From positions 327,877 through 391,876 of the forward strand of contig DATGLD010000030.1 in NCBI GenBank assembly GCA_035294305.1: DNA of 64,000 nucleotides, read 5' to 3'. The stretch comes from DASRBN01 sp035294305 (GTDB taxonomy: Bacteria > Chloroflexota > Ktedonobacteria > Ktedonobacterales > Ktedonobacteraceae). Below the pieces are notes generated by a model that searched no databases, was not told the DNA's origin, and saw only the letters and a list, made by a program, of their open reading frames with translations. Position 1 is the stretch's first letter, and the number at the start of each line of letters is the position of its first letter. This document shows, piece by piece, positions 1 to 8,124 of the stretch. The position numbers and the translations under genes are program-made.

Positions 1-320
1 TAGCTCTGCACTGCTTCCAACAACGATTGTACGAGAAAAACTCCCAGCAGCACCACGACCACTATGTTCAACAGCCGCTCGTTATGCTGTACCAGGATAG
101 AATTCAGCAGCGTGCGAATGACGAGTGGAAAGAGCAATCCCAGGCCGGTCGTTATCACCAGCAGGAACGAGGCCGCGATTAATGCCCACCAGTACGGCCT
201 CAAGAGGGACAGGATGCGGCGCAACGGAACGTTGATTCTGGTTCTGGTCCTGTGCGAGGGAAACGACGTATTGGAAAGAGGGGCAGGCTCTTCCTGCCGT
301 TCGCGGGTTGCTTCGGCCAC
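1..320 (-). CDS. ABC exporter (TMD-NBD type), N-terminal part only
   Basis: The minus strand encodes the first ~106 residues of an ABC exporter transmembrane domain; the gene runs off the left edge. After a polar N-terminus of about 35 residues comes a typical first-helix region (LRRILSLLRPYWWALIAAS, then a long hydrophobic stretch, VIRTLLNSILVQHNERLLN and another hydrophobic helix), as in MsbA/BmrA-type half-transporters. I chose the GTG start at 320 because a GAAAGGA ribosome site lies just upstream and no better start is in frame. The ATPase half is not visible, so substrate and direction are unknown. Confidence 0.75.
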   Translation of the reverse strand, partial: MAEATRERQEEPAPLSNTSFPSHRTRTRINVPLRRILSLLRPYWWALIAASFLLVITTGLGLLFPLVIRTLLNSILVQHNERLLNIVVVVLLGVFLVQSLLEAVQS

Positions 321-416
321 GGCTGGTCCTTTCGTTATGATGGCCTCTATCAAAAAAAGTAGTGCTTTCTTTCTTACGATGTAAGGCCCACCGGGGTTGC
401 TAAAACTGGAGATTGA

Positions 417-593
417 CAAGAGATTCAGAATCGTTTCTATGTTTTAAGGGCGCTTGAACTCTATGACGCCACAAATTTAGATTTTAGGGATACGCTTATC
501 ATTGCCTCAATGGAGCAGGAGCATTCACAAATTCTTTACTCGTATGCAACTGGGTTTGATCGTATCAAAGGAATCGCACGGCAGGAATCCTAA
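417..593 (+). pseudogene. 3' fragment of a PIN-domain (VapC-like) gene
   Basis: An open frame of 58 codons follows an in-frame TGA and has no plausible start codon near its beginning. It reads like the C-terminal half of a VapC/PIN ribonuclease: ALELYDATNLDFRDTLIIAS, then QILYSYATGFDRIKGIARQES. This matches the family pattern of a conserved acidic residue in the (D/N)xDFxDAL motif followed by IYSYDxDFDRIxGIxRxEP. The usual D of YSYD is replaced by A. The N-terminal catalytic part and any antitoxin gene are absent, so I call it a remnant. The stop codon overlaps the 3' end of the convergent cation transporter gene. Confidence 0.6.
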
Positions 594-1285
594 TCGTCGC
601 ACCCATCCTCGCCACAACAGCACACCTCCCCCGTTCGCGCTTCATGCAGCGCCTCGCGTCCCTCGCGCACAATGAAGTAGACCAGGACAAGCGCGGCCAG
701 AGCGTCGGCCCACCATAGGCCGAAGAACGCATTGAGCAGCAAACCGGCTAACAGCGTAAAGGACATGTAGGCGCAGGTGATGCTGCACATGGCGTCAGCT
801 TTGAGGGCCGCACTGTTGATATGCTTCGCCACGCGCAGTTTCCCTTGCCAGAGCAACGGCATGATGATGGCGGCTGCGCCGGCCAGGCCAGTGCCCCACC
901 AGGAGACCTGGGGCCGGCTTTGCGTGAATAGCGCAAATGCGCTGCTGGCGACAATGTAGAGGGCGAGTGCGAAGAGCGCGAAGGAGGTGATCCAGGCGGC
1001 ACGGCGCTCTGCATGTTCGATGGCTTCGGTCGAGCCGCCGCGCTGCTCAACCAGCAGGCGCCATAACAGGACGCTACCAGCGAGGAGTTCGATGATGCTA
1101 TCGAGGCCAAACCCTTCCAGAGAGACGCTATGTGCTAGAAAGCCTGCTGTGATGGCGATGCCGGCCTCGATAACCATCCAGGAGAGGGAGATCAATTCGA
1201 TCCGGATGCCGAGTCGCACCTGGCCCGCGTATCCTAGAGCTTGTAATTGCGTGTTATCGGAAGCTGCTGGCGCCTGCTGGACCAT
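590..1285 (-). CDS. cation diffusion facilitator-like transporter, short form
   Basis: 231-residue membrane protein with about six hydrophobic helices and the GFGLDSIIELLAG signature of the cation-efflux transmembrane domain (PF01545). It lacks the long cytoplasmic C-terminal domain of classical CDFs and ends in a cysteine/acidic tail (CCCGEDGCDD) that could bind metal. The start at 1285 (MVQQAP) overlaps the stop of the preceding czcD-like gene in a TAATG arrangement, so the two are translationally coupled in one operon behind an ArsR regulator. The likely role is export of divalent metal across the inner membrane; the metal is not determined by the sequence. Confidence 0.8.
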   Translation of the reverse strand: MVQQAPAASDNTQLQALGYAGQVRLGIRIELISLSWMVIEAGIAITAGFLAHSVSLEGFGLDSIIELLAGSVLLWRLLVEQRGGSTEAIEHAERRAAWITSFALFALALYIVASSAFALFTQSRPQVSWWGTGLAGAAAIIMPLLWQGKLRVAKHINSAALKADAMCSITCAYMSFTLLAGLLLNAFFGLWWADALAALVLVYFIVREGREALHEARTGEVCCCGEDGCDD

Positions 1286-2319
1286 TACGAAGCCTCTTTC
1301 TGTTGCCGGAGAGGCCGCGAGGAGATGCTCTGCTGTGCCTCTGCATCGTGTGAATGGCCATTGCACCTGTCTTTTGCCGCCTCCATGTGGCAATAGAGTC
1401 CATCCATTTCGCAGCATTTCCCCTCATGGTCATCGCATTCGAACTGAATCGTGGTATGCGTGATGTGATATTTTTCGCTCAGCATATTGTTCAGGGATTG
1501 CAGGATGGGAGCGCTACCGCTGGGCGGCAAATCCTTGATGAGGGCATGGCACGAGAGCGCGTTCATATTGTTGGTGATGCTCCATACATGCAGATCATGC
1601 ACATCCTTCACGCCATCGATATTCACCATGTCATCGACCAGGTCCGGCATGCAGATATTCTTTGGCACCGACTCCATCAGAATATCGATGGTTTCGCGTA
1701 AGATGTGCCAGGCTCCTATACCGATCAACGCGGCGATGCCAACCGACAGGATAGGGTCAACAATCGTCCAACCGGTTAGAAGAATAATGATACCCGCCAC
1801 AATAACGCCTGCCGAAGCCCCCACGTCGCCAAAGACGTGCAGGGCAGCGGCACGAGCATTCAGGTTATCGCTCTCTTTACGCAGGCCAAAGCCAATGAAG
1901 AGATTGACGGCGATGCCGAGGCCGGCGGCAAGAAACATAATCAGGGGTTGGACAGGCTCAGGATGCTGGAAGCGCTGGATGGCTTCCCACAAGATGGCGA
2001 GCGCGATGACGATGAGCGTCATGGCATTGACGAAAGCCGCGAGAATGCCGACGCGGTGATAGCCAAACGTTTTGCGCGCGTTGGCAGGGCGTTCCGCCTG
2101 TACCGTGGCAAACCAGGCCAGGCCGAGCGCGAAGATGTCGGTAACGACGTGACCGGCATCAGAGAGCAGAGCCAGCGAATTGGCGAAAAAGCCCCCAATT
2201 AACTCAGCCGCCAGTATCAGAATGGTCAGGAAAAAGGCTATGCGCAATGTCTGCCTGGCCATGCCATGCGCATGGTCATGAGCGTGATTATGTCCAGCAT
2301 GCTCGTTCATGCTGCTCAT
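1285..2319 (-). CDS. czcD: CDF-family Zn/Cd/Co efflux transporter
   Basis: 344 residues. His-rich N-terminus (HAGHNHAHDHAHG), six transmembrane helices and a cytoplasmic domain. Metal-site motifs are visible in helix 2 (SDAGHVVTD) and helix 5 (HVFGDVGAS), each the HxxxD of CzcD/ZitB proteins. The C-terminus has extra Cys/His residues (GKCCEMDGLYCHMEAAKDRCNG begins a Cys-rich tail). A proton-coupled exporter of Zn(II) or similar ions is the established family function. Its ATG overlaps the TGA of the upstream ArsR gene (ATGA), a sign of coupled translation. MNEHAG nine bases downstream is an alternative start. Confidence 0.9.
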   Translation of the reverse strand: MSSMNEHAGHNHAHDHAHGMARQTLRIAFFLTILILAAELIGGFFANSLALLSDAGHVVTDIFALGLAWFATVQAERPANARKTFGYHRVGILAAFVNAMTLIVIALAILWEAIQRFQHPEPVQPLIMFLAAGLGIAVNLFIGFGLRKESDNLNARAAALHVFGDVGASAGVIVAGIIILLTGWTIVDPILSVGIAALIGIGAWHILRETIDILMESVPKNICMPDLVDDMVNIDGVKDVHDLHVWSITNNMNALSCHALIKDLPPSGSAPILQSLNNMLSEKYHITHTTIQFECDDHEGKCCEMDGLYCHMEAAKDRCNGHSHDAEAQQSISSRPLRQQKEAS

Positions 2320-2762
2320 ATTATCACCGCCTCTCCCTTCGCGCGGGCGGCCGATTCACTGGTATGAGACAGGCCCAATTCGAACAACTGGCGAATATGG
2401 TCATCGACCAGCCGGTAATAGACTACACGGCCGACTTTGCGCATGGCAACAATATGGTGGCTGCGCAAGACGCGCAGTTGATGCGAGATAGTTGTGTCAT
2501 CGCGGCCCAGCCCCGTAGCGAGGTCGCACACACATAATTCACCGGTAGGCGAGCTCAATAAGGCATAGACCACCTGCAGGCGTGTGGGATCACTCAACAC
2601 CGCGAAGAGGGATGCGACCCGCATAGCAGTACCGGTTGGCAGTAGATTGCGCCGCACCGCCACGACATGTTCAGGGTGTATGCAGCGGTCCTGGCACACA
2701 TCTTCATGTTCATTATCAGAAGCCGAGACCTCAATAGGAAGCTCTAAAGGCCGGGATGTCAT
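2316..2762 (-). CDS. cadC: ArsR/SmtB-family metal-responsive repressor, CadC-like
   Basis: 148-residue winged-helix regulator. The core has SLFAVLSDPTRLQVVYALL and the recognition helix region DDTTISHQLRVLRSHHIV. Two cysteine sites resemble CadC: an N-terminal DVCQDRCIHPEHV segment and ELCVCDLA in helix 3, which together form the Cd/Pb/Zn-sensing alpha3N site in CadC. First gene of a three-gene operon with two CDF exporters, so it most likely represses them until metal binds. An inverted repeat 21-41 bases upstream of its start is a candidate operator. Confidence 0.9.
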   Translation of the reverse strand: MTSRPLELPIEVSASDNEHEDVCQDRCIHPEHVVAVRRNLLPTGTAMRVASLFAVLSDPTRLQVVYALLSSPTGELCVCDLATGLGRDDTTISHQLRVLRSHHIVAMRKVGRVVYYRLVDDHIRQLFELGLSHTSESAARAKGEAVII

Positions 2763-2783
2763 ATTTCCTCATTCATCCATTCT

Positions 2784-2803
2784 ATGAATATCTGTACATT
2801 CAT
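2784..2803 (-). promoter_or_regulatory. candidate ArsR/CadC operator
   Basis: Inverted repeat ATGAAT-N8-ATTCAT lying 22-41 bases upstream of the cadC start, in an AT-rich stretch. SmtB/CadC-type operators carry TGAA/TTCA half-sites, usually closer together than seen here, so the assignment rests on position and the half-sites rather than on spacing. Confidence 0.45.
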
Positions 2804-3029
2804 GCAACTATTCTAATTGTAATATAGCATTTTGGCGCTGCCTTTGCAAGGATTACCTGAACAGGTACATGGCCCCAGGCTCGGTAAAGAAGAGCGTGCA
2901 AACGTGGGATGCTCTCAGTGTGGGTCTCTATACTTCTCGTGGATGGCCGCCGTCTCCCAGGAGGCGATGTTTCTGGAGGAATGCCGGTTGTACAGATATT
3001 GCAAGTATAGCCTGATTTAAAAGACACGA
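2804..3029. other. divergent intergenic region
   Basis: Region between cadC and the sensor kinase. Apart from the CadC operator candidate and the kinase promoter at its two ends I see no gene, tRNA or strong hairpin. The open frames in it lack ribosome sites and family features. Confidence 0.5.
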
Positions 3030-3058
3030 TTGCATCGAATCATCGCCGGTGATACACT
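3030..3058 (+). promoter_or_regulatory. sigma-A-type promoter, probably giving a leaderless mRNA
   Basis: TTGCAT, a 17-base spacer and TACACT. The -10 box ends 5 bases before the GTG start of the sensor kinase, so transcription would begin at or next to the start codon. This agrees with the absence of a ribosome-binding sequence before that GTG. Confidence 0.55.
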
Positions 3059-3063
3059 AAAGC

Positions 3064-5034
3064 GTGTCTATTTCAACTCAACTCGCGACTACAACCAATA
3101 TCTGGTGGCGACAGCTACGGCTGCGCCTGGCTATACTCTATCTGATCGCTGCCTGCCTTCTGCTGGTATTAAGCGCGATGGGGCACGCGCGCATATTGAG
3201 CCAGAACGGAGAGACCTTTGGCGGGTTTTTCTGGGGCATCGATACAGATGGGCAGGTTGATATTGTCTCCGTTCCATTGCAACTTCCCCTGCTAGATGCT
3301 TCGCCCGCCTCCCTTACGGGTACCGATCATCTTGTGGGAGTCAATGGCAAGAATATTTCCGCCTTATCTGATGTTTATGCGCACACACAGCCGGGTAAGC
3401 CGATTACGTATACTGTCGAACAGAATGGCAAACTGGTTCAGTTTACCAGGCCAGCCGTGACCTTTACCTGGCAGATGTGGCTGCAGAATTATGGCCTGGC
3501 GCTCTTTGCGGGCATCAGCTGGCTCGTGGTAGGTGGCCTCCTGCTGGCCACAGCGAAGGAATGGACGGGAGCAGTCGAGGGTATCACATTATTACCTCCT
3601 GCCATGCTCTTCTTGCTCTACAGCCATTGGGGCAATGTGCAGCAGGCATATGCGCCAGATGCCGTTTTCCAGTTATTGTGGGCGCCATCGTTCGCGCTGC
3701 TGGGGGCGGCGTTCATTCACCTGAGCCTGACATACCGGCCGGAGGCTTTGAGTAGCCATCGCAGGCCCAGCCTCAAAATTGATGGCCTGCCCTACCTGCC
3801 ATTAATAGCTCTTGTTGCATACGATCTCGGTACATATTTCATTCGGGGCAGCGTGCCAACCCGCGTTCAATTCATCATTACGCTCAGTTACGCGGTGCTT
3901 GGGGGAGGGTTGAGCCTCATCATTGGAATCTGGTCGCTGGTGCGTACCAGCCATTTGCTGCCTCGGACAAACATTCCAGAAAATGTTCGTCGCCGCCTCG
4001 GTGACCTCTTGACATTGTGGATTGGCGGAGTCGGATTGGGCTTCTGCCTGGGTATCCTGCCTATTCTGCTCACGGGTAAGCCCCTATTGCCGCTGGAAAT
4101 CTTCTATGTGCTGGCCACCGTCTATCCCTTGATCCTCTGGTATGCCATACGCGCGCTGCGTTTGATCGAACGCCTGGAAATGACGCTCGCGCAGCGTGAG
4201 GAAGCCTTGCGTGAGCAACACAAAACAGAGGTTGAACTGCGCCAGGCGAATATGGAGCTACAACGCGCAACCTCGCTATTGCTGCATGCCGATGCGCACC
4301 TGCGCTCGCTGCTCTCTCAACGCATACACGATCAACCCAAGCAGCAGGCTCTGCGCATCCGCTCGCTGTTAGGACATTGGCAGCACAAATTGAAGGTGGA
4401 AGCGGAGCGTGATCCCTATGTGAAAAGCCTGGTGCAGCCTGTCATCGAGGCGCTGGGGAAGGTGCGCAAGATTAGCGAGGAGCTGGAAGGCGACCTGCGC
4501 GGATTACAATTGCTGGTGGAAGACGCGTACCAGCGCCGCAGTTTAGGTTTGAAATTGCACCTGGAGAAGCTGATTCGCGAAGACCTGCCCTCGCTGCATC
4601 CTGAATCGCAGTTGAAAGTGCAGTCAGACCTGTGGGCACTGGACGAGTTGAACGCGGACTTTGAGCAGACCGCCGAGGGAGAAAAGATCGCCGAGGCTAT
4701 CTCGTATACGGTGACGCAGGCGCTGCTTAACGTATATAATCACGCCGGGGCAAGCTACGCGACCGTGCGCACAGTACGCTCTCAGGATGCCCTTGAGGTA
4801 TATATTATCGATGATGGGCGCGGCTTCGATACAAGCGCGATTTCCCCTGAGAAAACAAGCCTGTTCAAGGCGCAATTAAAGGCGCGCGAGGCGGGTGGCA
4901 CGCTTCTTATTCGCTCCATCCCTCGCCCGCAGGCGCAGCACGGCACGACGGTTATCCTGCGTTTGCCTTTAAGGGAGGTTGAGCGCTCGAAACTTTCCGG
5001 GTCCTTGTCGCCATCGATGGTAGAAGAGCGGTGA
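3064..5034 (+). CDS. membrane sensor histidine kinase, ComP/NarX-like
   Basis: 656 residues. One N-terminal helix (about 19-40), then an extracytoplasmic PDZ-like segment (about 60-135, LVGVNGKNISALSDV...GKPITYTVEQNGK), about seven further helices to residue ~365, a coiled coil, and a kinase core. The phospho-acceptor His is H422 in SQRIHDQPKQQ, typical of HisKA_3 kinases. The ATPase domain shows the N-box around N556 (ALLNVYNHAG) and IIDDGRGFD. Overall architecture resembles ComP of Bacillus. No Shine-Dalgarno precedes the GTG; a promoter sits at the correct distance for leaderless translation. The stop is two bases from the stop of the convergent response regulator, its likely partner. Confidence 0.88.
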   Translation: MSISTQLATTTNIWWRQLRLRLAILYLIAACLLLVLSAMGHARILSQNGETFGGFFWGIDTDGQVDIVSVPLQLPLLDASPASLTGTDHLVGVNGKNISALSDVYAHTQPGKPITYTVEQNGKLVQFTRPAVTFTWQMWLQNYGLALFAGISWLVVGGLLLATAKEWTGAVEGITLLPPAMLFLLYSHWGNVQQAYAPDAVFQLLWAPSFALLGAAFIHLSLTYRPEALSSHRRPSLKIDGLPYLPLIALVAYDLGTYFIRGSVPTRVQFIITLSYAVLGGGLSLIIGIWSLVRTSHLLPRTNIPENVRRRLGDLLTLWIGGVGLGFCLGILPILLTGKPLLPLEIFYVLATVYPLILWYAIRALRLIERLEMTLAQREEALREQHKTEVELRQANMELQRATSLLLHADAHLRSLLSQRIHDQPKQQALRIRSLLGHWQHKLKVEAERDPYVKSLVQPVIEALGKVRKISEELEGDLRGLQLLVEDAYQRRSLGLKLHLEKLIREDLPSLHPESQLKVQSDLWALDELNADFEQTAEGEKIAEAISYTVTQALLNVYNHAGASYATVRTVRSQDALEVYIIDDGRGFDTSAISPEKTSLFKAQLKAREAGGTLLIRSIPRPQAQHGTTVILRLPLREVERSKLSGSLSPSMVEER

Positions 5035-5036
5035 GA

Positions 5037-5792
5037 TTACTCTGGTCGCAACCCTGCGTACGCCTCGTATGCGTGAGCAAGAAGCACTCTTCTGCCAGGA
5101 TCGCTGGGCGCGCCATCGATGGCGAAGAAGTTATAGAGTTCGCTGACCAGGTTCTCAAGTGGCCCCATATTTGGTTTTCCCTTGCTGTTGAGAAAGCCCA
5201 TACGCAGCGCGATTTCGTCATTGCTCAGCCCTGTGGCGATGAGTGAGGCGCATTCTTCCTGGCGCGGCGTCAGGCGCTGGCCACGCAGCTTTTTCAGCAG
5301 GTAATTGAGCACTTCTGGATCGATGAATGTCTCGTGACGACGCACCACGATACTAGCGATATGCTCGAGGTAGTCAGGCTCCATATTGCTGAAGAGCGCG
5401 TAGCCATGCAGTCCCTGCTGTTTGCCGCCCGCGCGCTTTGGCGTGCCGCGCCTGGTATATTCGCGCCGGAAAACCTCAGCCGCCAGCGTCCAACTCGGGT
5501 CCTGCGTGTAGATGACAACACGTAGCCCGGAGGCACTCTCCAGCAGAGCGCGTCCCAATTCCACGCCGTTCTCAAGACCCAGTCGCAGGTCGGAGAGCAC
5601 CAGCCAGCCGCTCAACGCAGGATTGCGAGAATTTTCCTTGCTGGCAGTCTCGACCAGTTGCATGGCGCTGGCAGCGTTACCTGCCTGGGCATGCAGGCGT
5701 AATTGTGGCGTCTCTGCCACAAAATCGCACACCCCACGTCGCTTGACGGGCGTATCATCAATGACTATGACAGGAATATCATTGTCTTGCAT
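5037..5792 (-). CDS. NarL/LuxR-type response regulator
   Basis: 251 residues. Receiver domain with the acidic pocket in VIVIDD, acceptor D68 in LVLSDLRLG and the conserved Thr in VVIYTQ. C-terminal HTH begins LTPRQEECASLIATGLSNDEIALRMG, as in LuxR/NarL proteins. The recognition region has an insertion (NSKGKPNMGP) relative to the canonical motif. Convergent with the sensor kinase, with two bases between the stops. It lies 24 bases downstream of the EamA gene but appears to have its own extended -10 promoter directly before the ATG. Confidence 0.85.
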   Translation of the reverse strand: MQDNDIPVIVIDDTPVKRRGVCDFVAETPQLRLHAQAGNAASAMQLVETASKENSRNPALSGWLVLSDLRLGLENGVELGRALLESASGLRVVIYTQDPSWTLAAEVFRREYTRRGTPKRAGGKQQGLHGYALFSNMEPDYLEHIASIVVRRHETFIDPEVLNYLLKKLRGQRLTPRQEECASLIATGLSNDEIALRMGFLNSKGKPNMGPLENLVSELYNFFAIDGAPSDPGRRVLLAHAYEAYAGLRPE

Positions 5793-5799
5793 AATTGAT

Positions 5800-5828
5800 A
5801 GTATATCACGGCTCTCCTAACCTGCCAC
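5800..5828 (-). promoter_or_regulatory. extended -10 promoter of the response regulator, leaderless arrangement
   Basis: Reading on the minus strand: GTGGCA, 17-base spacer, TATACT, with TG one base before the -10 box. The -10 box ends seven bases before the ATG at 5792, so the mRNA would start about at the start codon. It overlaps the 3' end of the EamA gene. Confidence 0.45.
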
Positions 5829-6683
5829 AGCTATCACGAGAATACCCGCGAAAATAAAAGCGGCTCCGATCACACGTATCACTCCAAACTCTTCTCCCAG
5901 CAAGCGCCATCCTAGAAAAGCTCCAATGACCACACTGACCTCGCGAACAGAACCAGCATAGCTCACCTGCGAAATTGAATAAGCCAGCAATACGAGCATA
6001 TAGCTCAAGAGGCTCAGGATGCCCACCAGGATGATGCGCGGCCAGTTTGCCCGCCATTCCGCGATAACGGCCTGCCCCCCATAACGCACTACTACAGTTG
6101 GAGCAATAAGAAAGCTCGTCAGTCCCATCACCAGCACGGTGTAAGGCAGCGGCGCAACCTGCTGGACTGCCGCTCCGTCGATAGCCGAATAGATAGAGAT
6201 GCAGCAGGCAACGCCGAGCGCAAGGATGAGCGCGCTGCTGCTCAGTGCTGATCCCTTTCGCAATGAGTGTAATGTCCACCACGATTTGCCACCCACAATG
6301 ATCAGACCGCACACCAGGATACCTATGCCGATCAAGCCATACAGGCGCGGTCGCTCCCCAAGAAACAGGACGGCCAAGACGGTCAGCAATACAGGCGCGG
6401 TACCACGTGCCATGGGATAGACAAGCGAGAAATCGCCGTTCGCATAGGCCCGTATCAGCACGACAAAGTAGGTGGACTCAAAAATGGCGCTGGAGATAAC
6501 ATAGGGCCATATGCGTAGGGGAAAGGATATGACCTGCGCAAGCAAGGGCGCGAAGCAGATCGCCCCAACCAGCAGCGCGCACGCCGTGAAAATCTGCTTT
6601 TCCCTGGCACGCTTGACCAGCAGATTCCACGTCGCGTGCAATACAGCCGCTGTGAGCAATAGACCTAATGCTGCTGGAGGCAT
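5817..6683 (-). CDS. EamA-family (drug/metabolite) transporter
   Basis: 288 residues with about ten hydrophobic helices arranged as two EamA repeats. Typical features are HATWNLLVKRAR in helix 1, a first repeat ending VLAVLFLGERPRLYGLIGIGILVCGL, and a second ending VIGAFLGWRLLGEEFGVIRVIGAAFIFAGI. The family exports or exchanges small metabolites; no substrate can be assigned. Probably monocistronic or read through into the response regulator downstream. Confidence 0.85.
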   Translation of the reverse strand: MPPAALGLLLTAAVLHATWNLLVKRAREKQIFTACALLVGAICFAPLLAQVISFPLRIWPYVISSAIFESTYFVVLIRAYANGDFSLVYPMARGTAPVLLTVLAVLFLGERPRLYGLIGIGILVCGLIIVGGKSWWTLHSLRKGSALSSSALILALGVACCISIYSAIDGAAVQQVAPLPYTVLVMGLTSFLIAPTVVVRYGGQAVIAEWRANWPRIILVGILSLLSYMLVLLAYSISQVSYAGSVREVSVVIGAFLGWRLLGEEFGVIRVIGAAFIFAGILVIAVAG

Positions 6684-6849
6684 AAAATTTCCCGTTCCAT
6701 GTTTTAGTAGGAACCATCGTTAACCATCAGTAACTACTTTAACATCATCACGGGTCATTGGGGAATAGGTTCTCTTCTAGCATTTGCCCCCTCCAACGTG
6801 GTACAGTAAGAAGAGAGATACATTCAGCCAGACTAGCAAGGAGCACATC

Positions 6850-7368
6850 GTGGCCGGAAAATTCAATCGTGGCAATCAGAATCGTAGAAAGGCCCCTATT
6901 CTTGGGCAGAGCCACAGCCTCTCTGACCTGGAAGGGCAGATGATCCAGCAGATGATTCGCGAGCAGCAGAACTCGGCACGTGAACTATATATTCCTCAAG
7001 AAGACCTGGCGCAGGAGGCGACTACACACATGACTCCCGAAGCCGAACAGGTAGTCGCGGATAGCCGCGTACGCGTCATCTTGTCGATGTTCAATCGTGA
7101 TTATCTCTATGGTCAGGGGCGTTTCGACGAATACCAGGGCGGCCTGCTGCTGAAGTGGGGTGATGGTTATTCGCGCAAACATATCTGGGTCAGCGTGGAG
7201 GATGGCAACCTGCTCTTCGAGACCAGTCACGCCCGAAAATGCAACAAACCCTACTGTACCGGTACGCACCACGTATTGACGCGCGACCTCTATACCAATA
7301 TCGATATCGTTAACGAAGAACTGGGCGAGCTATTCCGCCGGCCAGTTCACGAATCGCCGGAAGATTAG
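6850..7368 (+). CDS. conserved protein of unknown function
   Basis: 172 residues from a GTG with AAGGAG six bases upstream; a longer frame to 6784 lacks a ribosome site. The N-terminal ~85 residues are polar and Gln-rich (GNQNRRKAPILGQ, MIQQMIREQQNSA); the rest is a compact mixed region (RVILSMFNRDYLYGQGRFDEY, then GGLLLKWGDGYSRKHIWV). CNKPYCTGTHH contains two Cys and two His that could bind metal. I do not recognise the family. It is 12 bases upstream of a receiver-like gene and likely co-transcribed with it. Confidence 0.75.
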   Translation: MAGKFNRGNQNRRKAPILGQSHSLSDLEGQMIQQMIREQQNSARELYIPQEDLAQEATTHMTPEAEQVVADSRVRVILSMFNRDYLYGQGRFDEYQGGLLLKWGDGYSRKHIWVSVEDGNLLFETSHARKCNKPYCTGTHHVLTRDLYTNIDIVNEELGELFRRPVHESPED

Positions 7369-7380
7369 GGCCAGGCAGCT

Positions 7381-7791
7381 ATGACAACGCATATTCTTGC
7401 GCTGGAAAAGGATCTTTTCTTCGCCGTGAAGATGCGCGATACGCTGCGTCATCACGGGATGGACGTAAAAACAGTGCGCTCGCTTGCCGCTTTCGAGGAG
7501 GGACTGGCGGCAGGCGGAGATGCAAAGCCCGCGCTGGTGATCGTGAATATCGCTATCCAGGGTGTTGACTGGGAAGCGGCTATTCGCCAGGCCCGTGCCT
7601 CCGGCTATCCCGTGCTGGCTTTTGGTTCGCATATGGATTTAGAGGCACGCGCAAAAGCTCTCCAGGCGGGGGCCGGGCGTGTCGTCGCAAATTCTAAGTT
7701 TACCAGCGATATGCCGGGGTTGGTGCAGCGCATGATCGGCGAACCGGCAGCATCATCTTTCGATGACGCGGAAGATACCGCACAAAGTTAA
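7381..7791 (+). CDS. receiver-like protein without the phospho-acceptor Asp
   Basis: 136 residues with a CheY-like fold pattern: an initial beta strand (THILALEKD), a central strand ALVIVNIAIQG, then YPVLAFGSHMD and a helix AKALQAGAGRVV. At the position where receivers carry the phosphorylated Asp there is Asn (N56), and the N-terminal acidic pair is reduced to E9/D11, so phosphorylation is unlikely. It could be a phosphorylation-independent signalling or scaffold domain. It follows the unknown 172-residue gene in the same operon. Confidence 0.7.
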   Translation: MTTHILALEKDLFFAVKMRDTLRHHGMDVKTVRSLAAFEEGLAAGGDAKPALVIVNIAIQGVDWEAAIRQARASGYPVLAFGSHMDLEARAKALQAGAGRVVANSKFTSDMPGLVQRMIGEPAASSFDDAEDTAQS

Positions 7792-7991
7792 TGGCTCAGC
7801 ACTCCTCGCATGAAACGATAGCCCCAGGGAATAAGCAAGAGTCCTTGCCCTGGTGAGCGCTTTTGATATGGCATTGTTTGATGCCGGTAGGTCCAACGGT
7901 TGCGAAGAAAATCTTTGTGAGAACGCAGTGAGGGGTGCGGTAGAGGCCGCATTTGGTGGTAACGCGGGCGATATGCAATGCGTCTGCTCAT
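7788..7991 (-). CDS. small basic hypothetical protein
   Basis: 67 residues, strongly basic (MSRRIAYRPRYHQMRPLPH...NRWTYRHQTMPYQKRSPG). It has a good ribosome site, AAGGAG, six bases before the ATG. It overlaps the stop of the convergent receiver-like gene by a few bases and lies beyond the terminator of the Fe-S carrier gene. No family recognised. The ribosome site is the main support; a competing open frame on the other strand (7853-8128) has none. Confidence 0.4.
   Translation of the reverse strand: MSRRIAYRPRYHQMRPLPHPSLRSHKDFLRNRWTYRHQTMPYQKRSPGQGLLLIPWGYRFMRGVLSH
7824..7853 (+). terminator. hairpin after the receiver-like gene
   Basis: CCAGGG at 7824 pairs with CCCTGG at 7848, and GCAAG/CTTGC extend the stem around a four-base loop, with a five-base bulge. 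A TTTT run follows a few bases later. It sits 33 bases after the stop, so it may end the two-gene plus-strand operon. Confidence 0.4.
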
Positions 7992-8027
7992 CCAATCTCC
8001 TTATGATTGACAGAACAACCGGCAAGA

Positions 8028-8070
8028 CAAAAAGAGGTCTTCCCTACGATATATTACGTAGGAAAGACCG
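8028..8070 (-). terminator. Rho-independent terminator of the Fe-S carrier gene
   Basis: On the minus strand a 13-bp stem (GGTCTTTCCTACG with CGTAGGGAAGACC, one G-U pair) with an eight-base loop is followed by TCTTTTT. It lies about 55 bases downstream of the erpA/iscA-like stop. Confidence 0.8.
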
Positions 8071-8124
8071 TATTATTCTCAGGCATCCATCTATCGATGC
8101 AGCGGTTCAGCATGCTGTGATGAA

